Source: Pegoplata infirma (lineage: Eukaryota; Arthropoda; Insecta; Diptera; Anthomyiidae). From it: a DNA stretch of 64,000 bases. Below, piece after piece: positions 35,500 through 47,465 of this stretch. The number at the start of each line of letters is the position of its first letter. The stretch's first letter is position 1. The position numbers were made by a program, and so were the translations under genes. The notes under the pieces are model-generated. The model was given only the letters and a program-made list of their open reading frames with translations, had not been told where the DNA came from and made no database searches. Where the stretch lies: positions 209,316,035-209,380,034 of the forward strand of contig OY992539.1 of NCBI GenBank assembly GCA_963921195.1, in the 5' to 3' direction.

Positions 35500-38400
35500 G
35501 TATAGTAATAATTAATTTTTAAAAAGTACCATTATTGCTTTTTACTGCTTCAATACTTCAGCTTTCTAGGTCCATTATTTTAGAAAATCGAAAAAGTACC
35601 AATTTCCAAAAAGTTCTTTTTAATTGTTTTTCCATCGGATCATTGGATACATTCCGAACATAAAGTTCTTATCCCCATTATTTTAGAAGATCGAAAATAG
35701 TACAAAAGTACTTTTGTTTACCCCTTTTTAATCAACAATTTATAAAAAGTACTTTTCTGATATTTTTTCCGCTGTATAATGCTACATTCCAAATTTCATG
35801 TTTCTAGAATCATAATTTCAGAATATAGAAAAAGTACCAAAACAAATTTTTAGCCATTTTACCGCATTAAAATTTTAATTTTGAAAAAGTACGTTTTTAG
35901 TATGGAAATGTACCTTTTTGAGAATGCTGGAGTATCTTACATTTAGAAATTCATATTTCTAGAACCAAGTGTAGGAGATAAAAAAAAGTATCAAAGTGCA
36001 CTTTTATGTTTTTAGAACAATAATTTCAGGAAATAGAAAAAAGTACCAAAATAATTTTTTCCTTCTTTACTCCATTACAGGAATTTACATAAGTTACTTT
36101 TTCAGAATGTGTTATGACCATTATCTCAGGAAATAGAAAATGTACCAAATTACAATTTTTTACACATTTTATCCCATTTTAATTGTAATTTCCTAAAGGT
36201 TATTTTTTTCAAAATGTTTTTCCGCTGCACGATCCTATATTTCACATTTCAAGTTTCTAGGAGCATTATCTGAAGAAAGAGAAAAAGTACCAAAATAACC
36301 TTTTGCCCTTTTTGAACCTTAAACCGGAATTCCAAAAAAATATTTTTTGAGAATGTATTTTTCCACTTAAGAATCTTACATTTTAAATTTCAAGTTTCTT
36401 GGACTATTATTTCATGAAATATAAAAAGTACAAAATTTCATGTTTCAGAAAATAGAAAAAGTACCAAAGCATTTTTTAACCATTTTGCAGCATAAACATT
36501 TTTATTTTCAAAAGGTACATTTTTCGGAATTATTTTTCGTTGCTTCTGGAAATATCTTACATTTAGAATTTTAAGTTTCTAGAACCAATCGTAGGATATA
36601 AAAAAAGTACCAAAGTGCACTTTTATCACCATAAAATTGGAATAAAAAAAAATGTCAAAGGTTTTTTTCAGTAATATCCTAAATTCTAAATATCATAATT
36701 TCATAAAATATTTCAGGAAATACAAAAAGTACCAAAGTAAATTTTCCCCCATTTAACCCCATTACAGGCGGAATTTACATAAGGTACTTTTTTCAGAATG
36801 TTTTTTCAGTGGAGGATCCTACATTTCAAATTTAAAGTTTCTATGAACATTATCTCAGAAAATACACTCAAAAAAATACGTTAGTAGATTTACTAATTTT
36901 TTTTTGCTAATGCTAGTTAGCTAACTTTTAGCAAATTTTTAGTTAAGATTAGCATGTTAGCAAAAAATTCTTGTAAACTTCATTTAGCACATTAGCAATT
37001 TTAAACAAACTTTGAACTAATTTCTTTTGCTAAATTTAAAATTGAGTTGACTACATTTTTACAAGATTTTTTGCTAATATTAGCAAAAATAAATGGTAAA
37101 TTTTTTTTTATTTTCAGAAAACTTTAAATGGAGCTATCTCGGAAACTAAGCCAGATAGAGCAAAATGGAGGCCAATTTTGGTTCTCGAGCTCTCCATAGT
37201 ATCGCCGGCTCTCCCCACATGTGTGGACCCTAATGGGTCCTAACTTTGGATCCAAAAAAGTTAGCATTCCCGAAAATTTTAAAATGCTCATATCTCGGTA
37301 AATATTGCCGACACGATAAAAAGTCCAAAAGCATTTTTGTAGCTTTCAATACGTAGAACATGACCACAAAATAACCAAAAGCTTTCCGAGTAATATTTTT
37401 GAAGTTATCGAGTTTTTTAATTCTCAAAACCCCAGTGGTCCCCTAAAATCACGTATCTCAAAAACTAAGCAAGATAGAGCGAAACGGACAAAAATTTTGG
37501 ATCAAAAACTATGTCGGTTTTTAAGGAACCCAACTAGGTCTAGGCCTATCGGGTCCGAACCCAATGGGGTCCTCAAAGTATGAACTAAGTCGAAATAAAA
37601 ATAAAAATCAGTTAACAAATTTTTGGCAAACATTTTTGCTAACTTTACCAAAAAAATTGTGGGTTCAAAATCAGCAAATTTTCTTGTAGGTTTACAAGCT
37701 TTTTTTGCTAACATTACAGTTTTTTTTTTTTTTGAGTGTAGTAAAAGTACCAAACTACAGTTTTTTATACTTTATCCCCATTTAAATTGGAATTTTCAGA
37801 ATGTAATTTTTTAAAAATGTTTTCCGCTGGAGAATTCTTTATTTCACATTTGAAGCTTCTGGGAGCATTATCTCAAAAGAGTCCCAAAAAAAATTCCAAA
37901 AAAGTACCAAAATACACTTTTGGACCCTTAGAACCAGAATTCTCAAAAAAGTTATTTTCTGAGAATATATTTTTCACTTAAGAATCCTGATTTCCAGTTT
38001 TTGGAAATACATATAAAAGTACTTTTTTCAGAATGTTTTTCTGCTAGAGAATTCTTAATTTTAAATATAAAGTTTATAAAACCATTACTTCAGGATATAG
38101 AAAAGGTACCAAAATACACTTTATAACCTTTTTCGATCCTTAGAACCGGAATTCCAAAAAGTAATTTTTTGAGATTTTTTTTTTAATTTATGAATCCACA
38201 TTTCAAATTTCCAGTTTTTAGAAATTTATAAAAAGTACCAAGTTACATTTTTTACTCCTTTTGAACGGATGCACAGTAAAAAGTACTTTTTTCAGAATGC
38301 TGGTTACCGCTAGAGAATCCTACATTCTAAATATCAATTTTAAAGAACTATTTCTTCAGAATATAGAAAAAGTACCAAATACCAAAAAAGTACGTTTTAC

Positions 38401-38600
38401 CCTTTAACCATATTGATATAGAAATTTCATAAAGTGCCTTTTTAAGAATGTTTTTTTCCGCTGAAGGATTCTACATTCCAAATATCAAGTTTCTAGGGCC
38501 ATTACTTCAAAATATAGAAAAAGTACCAAAACATATTTTTGTTTGCCTTTTTGGCCCCTTAAAAATGCAATTTGTAAAATTCCATTGTCCAATGGAGAAT
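35500..38600 (+). repeat. Degenerate AAAAGTACC repeat field
   Basis: About 20 diverged units carry the phrases GAAAAAGTACCAAA, TTTCTAGAACCATTA, TTTTTCAGAATGT and TTTCCGCTG, spaced very roughly 110-150 bp apart. Unit borders are too eroded to count exactly. The field is interrupted by the MITE at 36865-37738. The shared AAGTACC core may link it to the 17-bp satellite at 51-63 kb, but the units are otherwise different. Confidence 0.6.
36865..37738 (-). mobile_element. Family G MITE (874 bp), TA-flanked, inverted
   Basis: It has CACTCAAAAAAATACG at the left and TTTTTGAGTG at the right, with TA outside each. Removing it with one TA gives a continuous unit (CTCAGAAAA-TA-GTAAAAGTACC) of the surrounding field, matching an uninterrupted unit near 36124 (CTCAGGAAATAGAAAATGTACC). 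The interior matches the 29.5-30.4 kb copy in reverse complement. Confidence 0.85.
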
Positions 38601-39039
38601 TATATGTAAATCTGTTTTTAATCGTTTTTTTGTTGGTTATTTGACGATCGTGTTCGTACTAAGATGGTACAATTATGTATTAATATTTTAGTTGAACATT
38701 AGCAAATTGTCATTTAAATTCCCTTTGATACTTGCAATAAAGGGTTTTTATATTTGCTAAATAGTCTTGACAATGTAATCTGACAAATTCCGAAACACGT
38801 GTCGACTAAGTCTTGCAAAAATTAAATAAATAAATAAATTTAAAACAGAAAAAATAGCCTTAAAATTATTTTATTAGAATATCATAGTTTTAATTAGTAA
38901 TGGAAATAGTGACCTCGAGCTAGAATAAATCTACTCAAAATATAATATTTTAAAGGTCGAATAAAACAATTTTAATTGTTTAATAAAATTTTATCGAAAT
39001 TTCTAAAAAGTAGTTTTTCAGGAAGTTTTTAAATCATAA

Positions 39040-40608
39040 TTTTAGGAAATCGTAAAGCTTTTTTGCCAATAATTTTGTAATTTTACAAGCTTTTTAACAA
39101 TAAAACTGTAAATTTACAATTTTTTTTGACGCGAAAAATTTTACGAGGTTTCCTAATTTTACTAAATTTTTTTGCTACCTTCTGTTTTATTTCTATTAAA
39201 AACAGGGTTGGCAACCGAAACGAATAACGGTATCGGTAACGGTATTGGTATTACATATTTTTTATATCGGTAACGGTAAGGGTAACGGTATTTTCAATTA
39301 TTTCGGTAACGGTGAACCGTTACCGAAACATTAATACCGGTACATACCGGTATTATAAACAAAATGTTAACAAGTCAAAAATTTGTTAAAAACACGTAAA
39401 AAATAAATATAAAAGTTTTTAAAAATTAAAAAACTGTGCAATTCTGTACATTTTCTATACATATTTATATATCTCTTAGTATTAAATACTATGAATTAAC
39501 TCAGAATTAAATTAAAACATTCACGCAATATTGTAATTCACAAATACGAAATCTTGTTCGAAGAGACACCTTTGTCCAATAAGCAAACAAATCTGCGTTT
39601 TGAGTCGTATGAGAAATCTGCATTTTAAGCCATTTGAAAAATCTGGTGACTATAGCTAACGCGGTTTGCTAAATTTTTCTCTGGATAGTCCAGGTAGAAT
39701 CTGCAGAAAAAACAGTGAAACAGCAGATTTCTCTGTTAAAATGATCAAAATTGTTTCGGCAGGGATAAAAAACTTGGCAAAAATGTTTCAGGGTAGGTTT
39801 TTTTTAGGAAGAGGGCGGGCTCTATCGGAGGGACACCTTTCCCCTCGCTATAGTTGTTAAGAAATTATTTTTTTTTTATATTTACTTAACCAGCCTATGA
39901 CCATAAGACGTATTCGTACCAGCAGAGTAGCATGTTTATTTTTGACCGTATCGTGTCTTCTACAGACGAAAAGACGAACACTGCTTACAATCGATCACTA
40001 ATCAATAATAAAAATCTTTATGAGGTCCAAGACCGATATTCGAATTAAGTTAATTGCGAATGTGATAATTGGTTGGATTGACAATGAACAAAAATTAGTT
40101 TTTTACGTATATTAAAAATATTTTAATATGTTATTAATCCACAAAAAAATACAACCGAAACAATACCGATATAATACCGGTAAAAATCTGAATAAAGGTA
40201 ACGGTTTTTTATCGGTAACGGTATTTAAAAATTTTTATTTCGGTATTGGTAACGGTAACGGTAGTCAATATTAAAGGGTTTTTAATCGGTAACGGTATTG
40301 AAAGGGTAACGGTAGCCAACACTGATTAAAAATTACGAGCTTTTTTGTAATTTTACAAGCTTTTTACCAAAAAAATTGTAAATTTACAAAACTTACAACG
40401 AATTATTGTAAATTTACTAGTTTTTTTTTGTTAAAAATCCTTGGAAATTTGTAAAATTACAAAAAAACTTGTAAAATTACAAAAAAAAAATGTAAATTTT
40501 GATAAAAATTTTTTTGTTAAAAAACATGGAAAACTTTCAAATATTGGTAAAATGGGATTACGAGACTTTTTCTAGTAATTTGACAAGGTTTTTATTTTTG
40601 TGTACATA
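39040..40608. mobile_element. TTGTAATTTTACAAG-rich element, host of a hAT insertion
   Basis: On both sides of the nested hAT the sequence is made of TGTAAATTTACAA, TTTTACAAGCTTTTT and similar near-palindromic motifs. The right end near 40608 reads GACAAGGTTTTTATTTTTGTG then TA. The left end is unclear. The same family occupies 45.8-48.35 kb. Confidence 0.5.
39203..40324. mobile_element. hAT-like element (1122 bp) with perfect 8-bp duplication
   Basis: The ends are CAGGGTTGGCAACCG and the complement of CAGTGTTGGCTACCG. Perfect duplications ATTAAAAA flank it at 39195-39202 and 40325-40332. The ends satisfy the hAT rule YARNG, and the duplication fits nTnnnnAn. Subterminal regions carry many CGGTAACGGTATT motifs in inverted order, the sort of clustered motif that hAT transposases bind (inference). 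The middle includes a 64-residue open frame at 39666-39860 with no recognisable domain, so the element is non-autonomous. Confidence 0.9.
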
Positions 40609-40609
40609 A

Positions 40610-41731
40610 GAAAAACAATTTTTACCAGGGTTATTGATTTTTTTAATTTTTTTATTATTATTACCCCCAAAAAACTTAATTTACATAAAACAAAACTTTT
40701 TTTTTGTTTGTAAATAAGTAACGGTCACTATTTTTAACCCTTTATAACCATATGTTAAATTTAGTCCCATATGCATTTTTGATTATTTACGCTTTAGTGA
40801 CCACCTAAGAGTTGGATTTATCATTTAACATTGTTTTTTTTTTTGTTTAATTTTTTGTAAGTTTTGTATAATTTTTTTTTGTTAATCAAATGCGTTGACA
40901 TAGTGTTCTTTTGTTTAATATTATTTCTTTTCTTGTCTTTTTAACTAATCATTTAAATATTAATGTTATGCATGTTCATTCTTGATCACATATTTACATA
41001 AATTGATTAAATTTTGGATAAAAAAAACAGGGGGAAAAAGAAAAATAAAAGCTTGAAATATTTTTTTTTTTAATTTTTTTAGAAAATTAAAATATAAATC
41101 TTGTTAATGATAAGATTAAATCAAAAATAATGTCAACAATATATTTCGTTCTCAAGAACCTGTTGCAGAACTAGAAATTTTCCATGTTAATCCTTTTTTC
41201 CCAGAAAAATTGATGGGGAAGTTAAAAAATACATACATCTGAGCGATATAGTCCAAATTTTTAGACATCCGTTGGGCGAAAGGCCTTTGGAAGACTTCCC
41301 TGGTAAGTGCAAAACAAGGTTTTTTCTGCAAGAAATCCCCATTTAAAAAAAAAATTTTTGTGTTTTTTGTAGCAAAATTTTTTGTAGCAAAAATTGCAAG
41401 GAATTATATATATTCGATAACAGTATTATTAAAGTTCGAGGCCCAAAAAAAATTTATTTATGATAAATAAATAATCTATTTTGATAATATCATAAATATA
41501 ATATTTTGGGCCTCGAACTAGAATAGTCATCTAATTGAATAATTTTTTTTAGTGTTTTTTCTGTAAGTACAGATCGAGTTGAAAAATCGTTGAAAAAATG
41601 TAGAAGAAAAATTAAATTTCTAAAAATTATTGAAATTTCTGGTATTCCCATACCGGTTTCAAACACTCCAGTTAGTATTATCATCAGTAGGATTTTAAAT
41701 GTCGGTTTGTCTTGGTAATGGAAATTGTTTT
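40610..41731. other. AT-rich sequence with a small inverted repeat
   Basis: ATAATATCATAAATATAATA-type sequence and two GTTCGAGGCCCAAAA / TTTTGGGCCTCGAAC segments at about 41434 and 41504 form a local inverted repeat. Nothing coding. Confidence 0.5.
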
Positions 41732-42297
41732 TATACCCTACACTACTCTGTGGTACAGAGTATAATAAGTTTGTGCTGATGTTTGTAACTACCCGAAATA
41801 ATGGTCCTAGATCTACCTTCAAGTATACCGATCGACTCAGAATTACTTTTTGAGTCGATTTAGCGATGTCCGTCCGTCCGTCTGTCCATCTATCAGTTTA
41901 AGCACGATACAGGTCGCAATTTTCAATTAATTGCCTTGAGATTTGAAACTTAAGCATATTTTGGCCCAAAGACGAAGCCTATTGAAATTTGAAAGAAAAT
42001 CGATCCATATTAAGATTAGGCTTAAATGGCTCTAATAACCGTATTATAAAAGATATCGCCTTGAAACTTAACAGATAATCCAATTTTGTATGATCGAATC
42101 ATCATTCCAAATTTCAAAGAAATCGGGTCAGTCCTTCTGGTAGTCCTCATACAAACCACCTTCAGGATATTCACATAATTCCCTCAAAATTCATAAAAAT
42201 GGAAATATTTGATAAAAATTTCATTTTTTGTTGTTAAATGTGTACTTTAGTAACCTAATCAAATCGGAATATAATTCGACCATTTTTGGACTTACAA
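41732..42297 (+). mobile_element. DINE-1-like element, second subfamily, 3' cut by MITE
   Basis: It starts TATACCCTACACTACTCTG with a GGTACAGAGTATAATA partner, then has GAGTCGATTTAGCGATG and TCCGTCCGTCCGTCTGTCC. It stops at GGACTTA, where the 47.5-48.3 kb copy (read in reverse) continues as GTCCCCC. The next family G MITE begins at once, so that insertion and later loss removed the 3' part. Confidence 0.8.
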
Positions 42298-43012
42298 CAC
42301 TCAAAATAATACATTAGTAGATTTACTAATTTTTTTTTGCTAATGCTGGTTAGCTAACTTTTAGCAAATTTTTAGTTGAGATTAGCATGTTAGCAAAAAT
42401 ATCTTGTAAACTTTATTTAGCGCATTTGCAATTTTAAACAAAATTTGAACTAATTTTTTTTGCTAGATTTAAAATTGAGTTGACCAAATTTTTACAAGCT
42501 TTTTTGCTAATATTAGCAAAATAAATGGTAAATTTTTTTTATTTTCAGAAAACTTAAAATGGCGCTATCTCGAAAACTAAGCCAGATAGAGCAAAATGGA
42601 GGCCATTTTTGGTTCTCGGGCTCTCTCTCATAGTATCGCCGGCCCTCTTCACATGTGTGGGCCCTAATGGTCCCTAACTTTGGATCCAAAAAAGTTAGCA
42701 TTCCCGAAAATTTTAAAATGCTCATATCTCGGTAAATAATGCCGACACAACAAAAAGTTCAAATGCGTTTTTGTAGCTCTCAACACGTAGAACAAAATAG
42801 TTAAAAGCTCTCCGAGTAATATTTTTGAAGTTATCGAGTTTTTTAATTCTCAATACCCCAGTGGTCCCCTATAATCATGTATCTCAAAAACTAAGCAAGG
42901 TAGAGCGAAACGGACACAAATTTTGGAACAAAAACTATGACGATTTTTAAGGAACCCAACTAGGTCTTAGCCCATTGGGGTCTAGTCCTATCGGGTCCGA
43001 ACCCAATGTGGA
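42298..43012 (-). mobile_element. Family G MITE, truncated
   Basis: It starts CACTCAAAATAATACATTAG and follows the 36.9-kb copy in the same orientation up to TCGGGTCCGAACCCAATG. There the sequence switches to the P4 palindrome, so the right terminal repeat is lost. Confidence 0.8.
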
Positions 43013-43019
43013 TTTATTT

Positions 43020-44335
43020 TAATAAAAAAGAGATTTTGCCAATTTTTCAGGCTTCTGGTCACTTCAGTATTCGAGATATGCGGTCTTGTAGTAGTTTTTT
43101 TTTTTTTTTTTGGTAGTTTTTCTTCCCGCGATATGCGGTCTTGAAAATTGACAAAATCGTATATATTTGACAAAAGTTTTCTGACATAAATAAAGATATC
43201 TCGAAAAGAAATAACAATTCAGGTCTCAATTAGGTTTCAAATCATAGGTAATGAGACAGCCTTTAAAACTGCATTCCTTAAGATTTTTTTGGAAAAAGGT
43301 CAAAGGTCATTGGTTTAAACCTTAATTTTTGAAGAGCTATATCTCAAAAAACGATATTTTTAAAATTTTGGAAAAAATATATGTTGTTAAGAATCACCTA
43401 TAATACTTAAGTTTAAATTTTCAGGATGGAGACTTCATTGGAGCTTTTTATATTAATAGAAACATTGTGACAGGAAAGAAAAAGCGGTGTTATTTCCCTA
43501 AGAAAAAAAAAAGTTTTTTTTTGTCTTTGAAATTCTAGTACTAAAATTCTTTTTTCTGAATGTTTTTGACGTGCTGAGTCCAAATATGACCTTTGAACTG
43601 GCCTATCGCTATTACTTTTCAAGATATATGCACCTAAATGTTCAAAAAAGCACAGCTGTAGCATTTTATCAATTTTCACACATTTATGTGCAGATATCTC
43701 GAAAACTAATAGCGATAGGCCAGTTCAAAGGTCACATATGGACTCAGCACGTCAAAAACATTCAGAAAAGTGAACTTTGGTAACAGAATTTCAGAGATAA
43801 AAAAAATATTTTTTTTCTAAGGGAAAATACACCGCTTTTTCTTTCCTGTCACTATGTTTCTATTAATATAAAAAGTTCCAATGAAGTCTCCATCCTGAAA
43901 ATTTAAACTTAAGTAGTACAGGTGACCCTTAATAACATATATTTTTTTTAAAAATTTTAAAAATATCGTTTTTTGAGATATAGCTCTCCAAAAATTAAGG
44001 TTAAAACCAATGACCTTTGACCTTTTTCAAAAAAAAACCTTGGGGAGCACCATTTTAAAGGATGTCTCATTAGCTATTATTTGCAACCTGACTGAGACCT
44101 GTATTGTTATTACTTTTCGAGTTATCTTTATTTATCCCAGAACACTTTTGTCAAATATATACGATTTTTACATTTTTCAAGACCCAATATCGCGGGAAGA
44201 AAAACTACCAGAAGTCCAAAATTTTGGCATTATGATTTTTTTGTAAGGGCCCAACTATATTCCAAGTTTCAACAATTTCGAAAGGGGTAAGGTCAAAAAT
44301 GCTAATTTTTTCGGTTGAATTGAGGTGTTTTAACT
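43020..44335. mobile_element. Palindromic element P4 with both arms
   Basis: The strong inverted arms run about 43113-43641 and 43681-44210 around a centre near 43661. The outer edge reads TTTTTCTTCCCGCGATAT against ATATCGCGGGAAGAAAAA. Segments beyond each side match the right flank of the truncated copy at 8.5-9.2 kb (TTTTTCAGGCTTCTGG at the left; TCGGTTGAATTGAGGTGTTT at the right). The left side has a rearranged or duplicated segment with a long T run near 43095-43112. Arm-derived open frames at 43413-43679 and 44010-44246 are not genes. Confidence 0.75.
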
Positions 44336-45190
44336 CTCTTACATTATTTCGCTAGGGTTACCAACATGTTCTGGAATTGCAGACACAAATTTTTTGTTTT
44401 TTTAAACTTTTAAAAATCTAAAAATCTATATCTAATAAATCATTTACTATCTATCTTTATCTATTTTAATTAATTTTCCTCAATTAATTAACATTATTAA
44501 AATATAAAATTACTCGTTCTACTCTTTCCCAAATATATATAAAAAAAATCTTTAAATCTATCATTAACTGATAAATTTTATGTTAATTTTTGTATTTTTT
44601 TTTTTTAATTTCAATCAATAAAACTTAAATATCTTCCCAATATCTTAAATTTCCTATGAATTCATATCAATTTACCCAAATCTGCCACCACAAAAAACAA
44701 CGTTTCGTTTTTTTTTTGGTATTTTTCTATCAATCTCCTCCAAAATTTTTTTTTAATGTGGTGTTTACAACTTTTAAATATCTCTTTAAAAAATCTCATA
44801 AATTTTTTAACGATCTAAAAGATAGTTTTAACTGTTTTTTCCTTCATGTTTGTATGTAAAAAAAAATTCTACCATAAAATTCAAATTACTTTTCTAATAC
44901 TTTAGTTTTGAAAGTTGATAGACATGACGGAGATACAAGTAGAAACAAAAAGAAACGCATCAAGTTTCATGGTTTAGTACATTTTGGGAGGGGTTATTAG
45001 TTTATTGATGGTTATAAAAATAATAGTGCATTTAAAATTAAGGGTAATATTTTGGGAGAGGTTTAAAGGAAATTAAATAACGAAAGATTTAGAAAAATTT
45101 TCAGATTCTGAAAAATTTTTTCTTTAAAAAATGTTTCAGAATATGAGAAAAGTTTTAGACTTTGAATCTTAAATTTTTTAAATGAAAACA
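44336..45190. other. AT-rich sequence with no recognised feature
   Basis: The short open frame at 44656-44859 is T-run derived (Phe-rich), and I do not regard it as a gene. Confidence 0.55.
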
Positions 45191-45420
45191 GAAAAGTTCC
45201 ATTTCATAAAGTACCATTTAGTTAAAGTACCAAATTCAAGCATAATTTTAAAAAAGTACCATTTAATTAAAGGTACTTTATATTAAAGTACAATTTCGTA
45301 AATTACCATTTAATACAAATTATTTTAAAACGCAAGTTATTTATTTAAATAAGCTTTTGTAAAGTATCCTTTTGGAAAAAGTACCATATTATTACAGTTC
45401 AAAAAAATTTACTACTCTAA
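45191..45420. repeat. Degenerate AAAGTACC motifs
   Basis: At least six AAAGTACCATTT or AAAGTACTTT motifs lie at irregular spacing, like the patch at 21.8 kb. Confidence 0.45.
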
Positions 45421-45479
45421 TAATATGGGCTTTAAGTTGAGAGTGGGTTGTACAAGCCTTAAAAAAAAGTAGGCAAGTC

Positions 45480-45790
45480 CATGATGCTCAAACTTAAAAA
45501 AGTCTAAGTAAAGGATGAGAGAATGTTTAAGAAAAGCTCTTTCTCAAATTTTCTCAGTTGCTTTTACAAACCAAAGAAAGTCGGATAAGGAAAGTCCATG
45601 GATGATGGTCATTGACAGAATATCAGAACCCAATAACCACAGTCTAGCTCTTGACGCCGGACAACAACAGACGTAATGTTCGGTTCTATCCGCAACCTCA
45701 AGACCAGCTACACATAGAGAGTCTCACAAGACACCTTATCTCATCAAATGACTAGCACAGGCATTGTGTCTTGTAATTAGGCCAGTAAAT
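45480..45790 (-). pseudogene. Non-LTR retrotransposon C-terminal fragment
   Basis: On the minus strand one frame reads FTGLITRHNACASHLMR, stop, GVL, stop, then DSLCVAGLEVADRTEHYV, CCCPASRARLWLLGSD and SDFLWFVKATEKI then stop. This is the segment after RNase H in I/LOA-type non-LTR elements, with a Cys/His cluster normally of the form C-x(n)-EHxLCxCPA. It aligns in layout with VITGHCLKGKHAKR and EHFFCHCSAL at 13.1-13.25 kb but differs in sequence, so it comes from another element. Two internal stops and no upstream RNase H show it is a dead fragment. Confidence 0.7.
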
Positions 45791-46834
45791 CTGTTTTTTA
45801 ACAAACAAATTTCGATCGAAATTTAATTTTTTTTTTTGATTTTACAAATTTTTTTTGTAATTTTACAATTTTTTTTTGTAGTTTCCAAGGTTTTTTTTAC
45901 CAAAAAAATCTAGTAAATTCACGAGAAATTCTTGTAAGTTTTATTGCGAAAAAAAGTTGTAAATTTACAATTTTATTGGTAAAAACTTTTTTTTACTTTT
46001 TTACTAAAAAACTTGTAAAATTTCAAAAAAGCTCGTAATTTTTACTAGGAATTCTCGTACCAATAAAATCTATTAAATTCACGACAATTTCTTGTAAGTT
46101 TTATTGCGAAAAAAAATTTGAAAATTAACAATTTTATTGGTAAAAACTTTTTTTACTTTTTTACTAAAAAGCTTGTAAAAATTCCAAAAAGCTCTTAATT
46201 TTTACTAGGAATTCTTGTACATTAGGAGGTAGCAAAGAATCTAGTAAGTCACGAGACCTCCTTGTAAGTTTTATCGCGTCAATTGGTAAAAAGCTTGTAA
46301 AATTACAAAATTATTGGTAAAAAGCTTATAAAATAACAACGAATTCTTGTCAAAAAGGAGGTAGCAAAAAAAAGTTACAAACTTTTCTTGTAATTTTACA
46401 AGGTTTTTTGTGTGTAGCGACGATCTGAAAAAGAATGCTCTTCCTGTTAAAAAAAAGCCTAAGTTTTCTTTATTTCTTAACAACAATTTTGGATCAAAAT
46501 TTAAATTTTTTTTGTAATTTTACATTTTTTTTGTAATTTTACAAATTTCCAAGATAATTTTACAAAAAAAATCTACTAAATTTACGAGAATTCTTTGTAA
46601 TTTTAATTACAAAAAAAGCTTGTAAAAGTACTAGCTTGTAAAATTACTAGGAATTCTCGTAAAATAGGAGGTAGCAAAAAATCTCGTAAAGTTACGAAAC
46701 CTCCTTGTAAATTTTATCGTGTCAAAAAATTTGTAAATTTACAATTTTATTGGTAAAAACCTTGTGAAATTACAAAATTATTGGTAAAAAGCTTGTAAAA
46801 TTACTAGGAATTTTTGTCAAATAGGAGGTAACAA

Positions 46835-47461
46835 AAAACAAGTAAAAAAGTTAAATTCGGCCTTGCCGAATGTAGTGATACCCTCCACAATTTCAAGAAG
46901 ATTATTGCAAAAAACTTTATTTAAAAGGAAATTACTTTTGAAAAAAAAAAATATTTTGAAAAAAAATTTCCGCGAAACAAAATTTTGGTAAAAAAAAAAA
47001 TCCGCGATTTTTTTCTTTTTTTGTCAAAAAATATGTTCGTGCTTCTTTAAATACCATTTGGTGTTCAATTATGTGCACATATGTCAACCAGAAGCCGAAT
47101 TAAAGCATTTTGTATTTTTAGGTTATGTTGAATGTACTGAAATTTTTGAGGTGTGCTTACATTTTCGTTCATAACTTTTGAACCGCTGAACCGATATCGC
47201 TCAAATGCAATACCAAACTTCTCAGGAGAACTTCCAATATATATTTTAAGTTTCAGTCATCTCTGTGCAATATTTTGTCCGCGAGAGCATTTTCCACAGA
47301 CAGACGGACAGACGGACAGATGGACATCGCTAGAATGTCTTAAAATCGATCGGGCATCATGAATATATATATACTTTATGGGGTCCCAGACCGATATTTC
47401 GATGAGTTACAAACGGAATGACAAACTTATATATACCCTCTATCACTAAGTGGAGGGTATA
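46835..47461 (-). mobile_element. DINE-1-like element, complete
   Basis: On the plus strand it runs from AAAACAAGTAAAAAAGTTAA through TTCGGCCTTGCCGAATG, GACGGACAGACGGACAGATG and ACTTTATGGGGTCCCAG to AAGTGGAGGGTATA. It differs little from the copy at 20.06-20.67 kb. Confidence 0.85.
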
Positions 47462-47465
47462 AAAA

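Noticed and set aside
39203..40324. GGTAACGG runs as telomere-like repeats
   Set aside because: The motifs are irregular, lie on both strands and sit within a hAT-like element with target duplications. Dipteran telomeres do not use such repeats.
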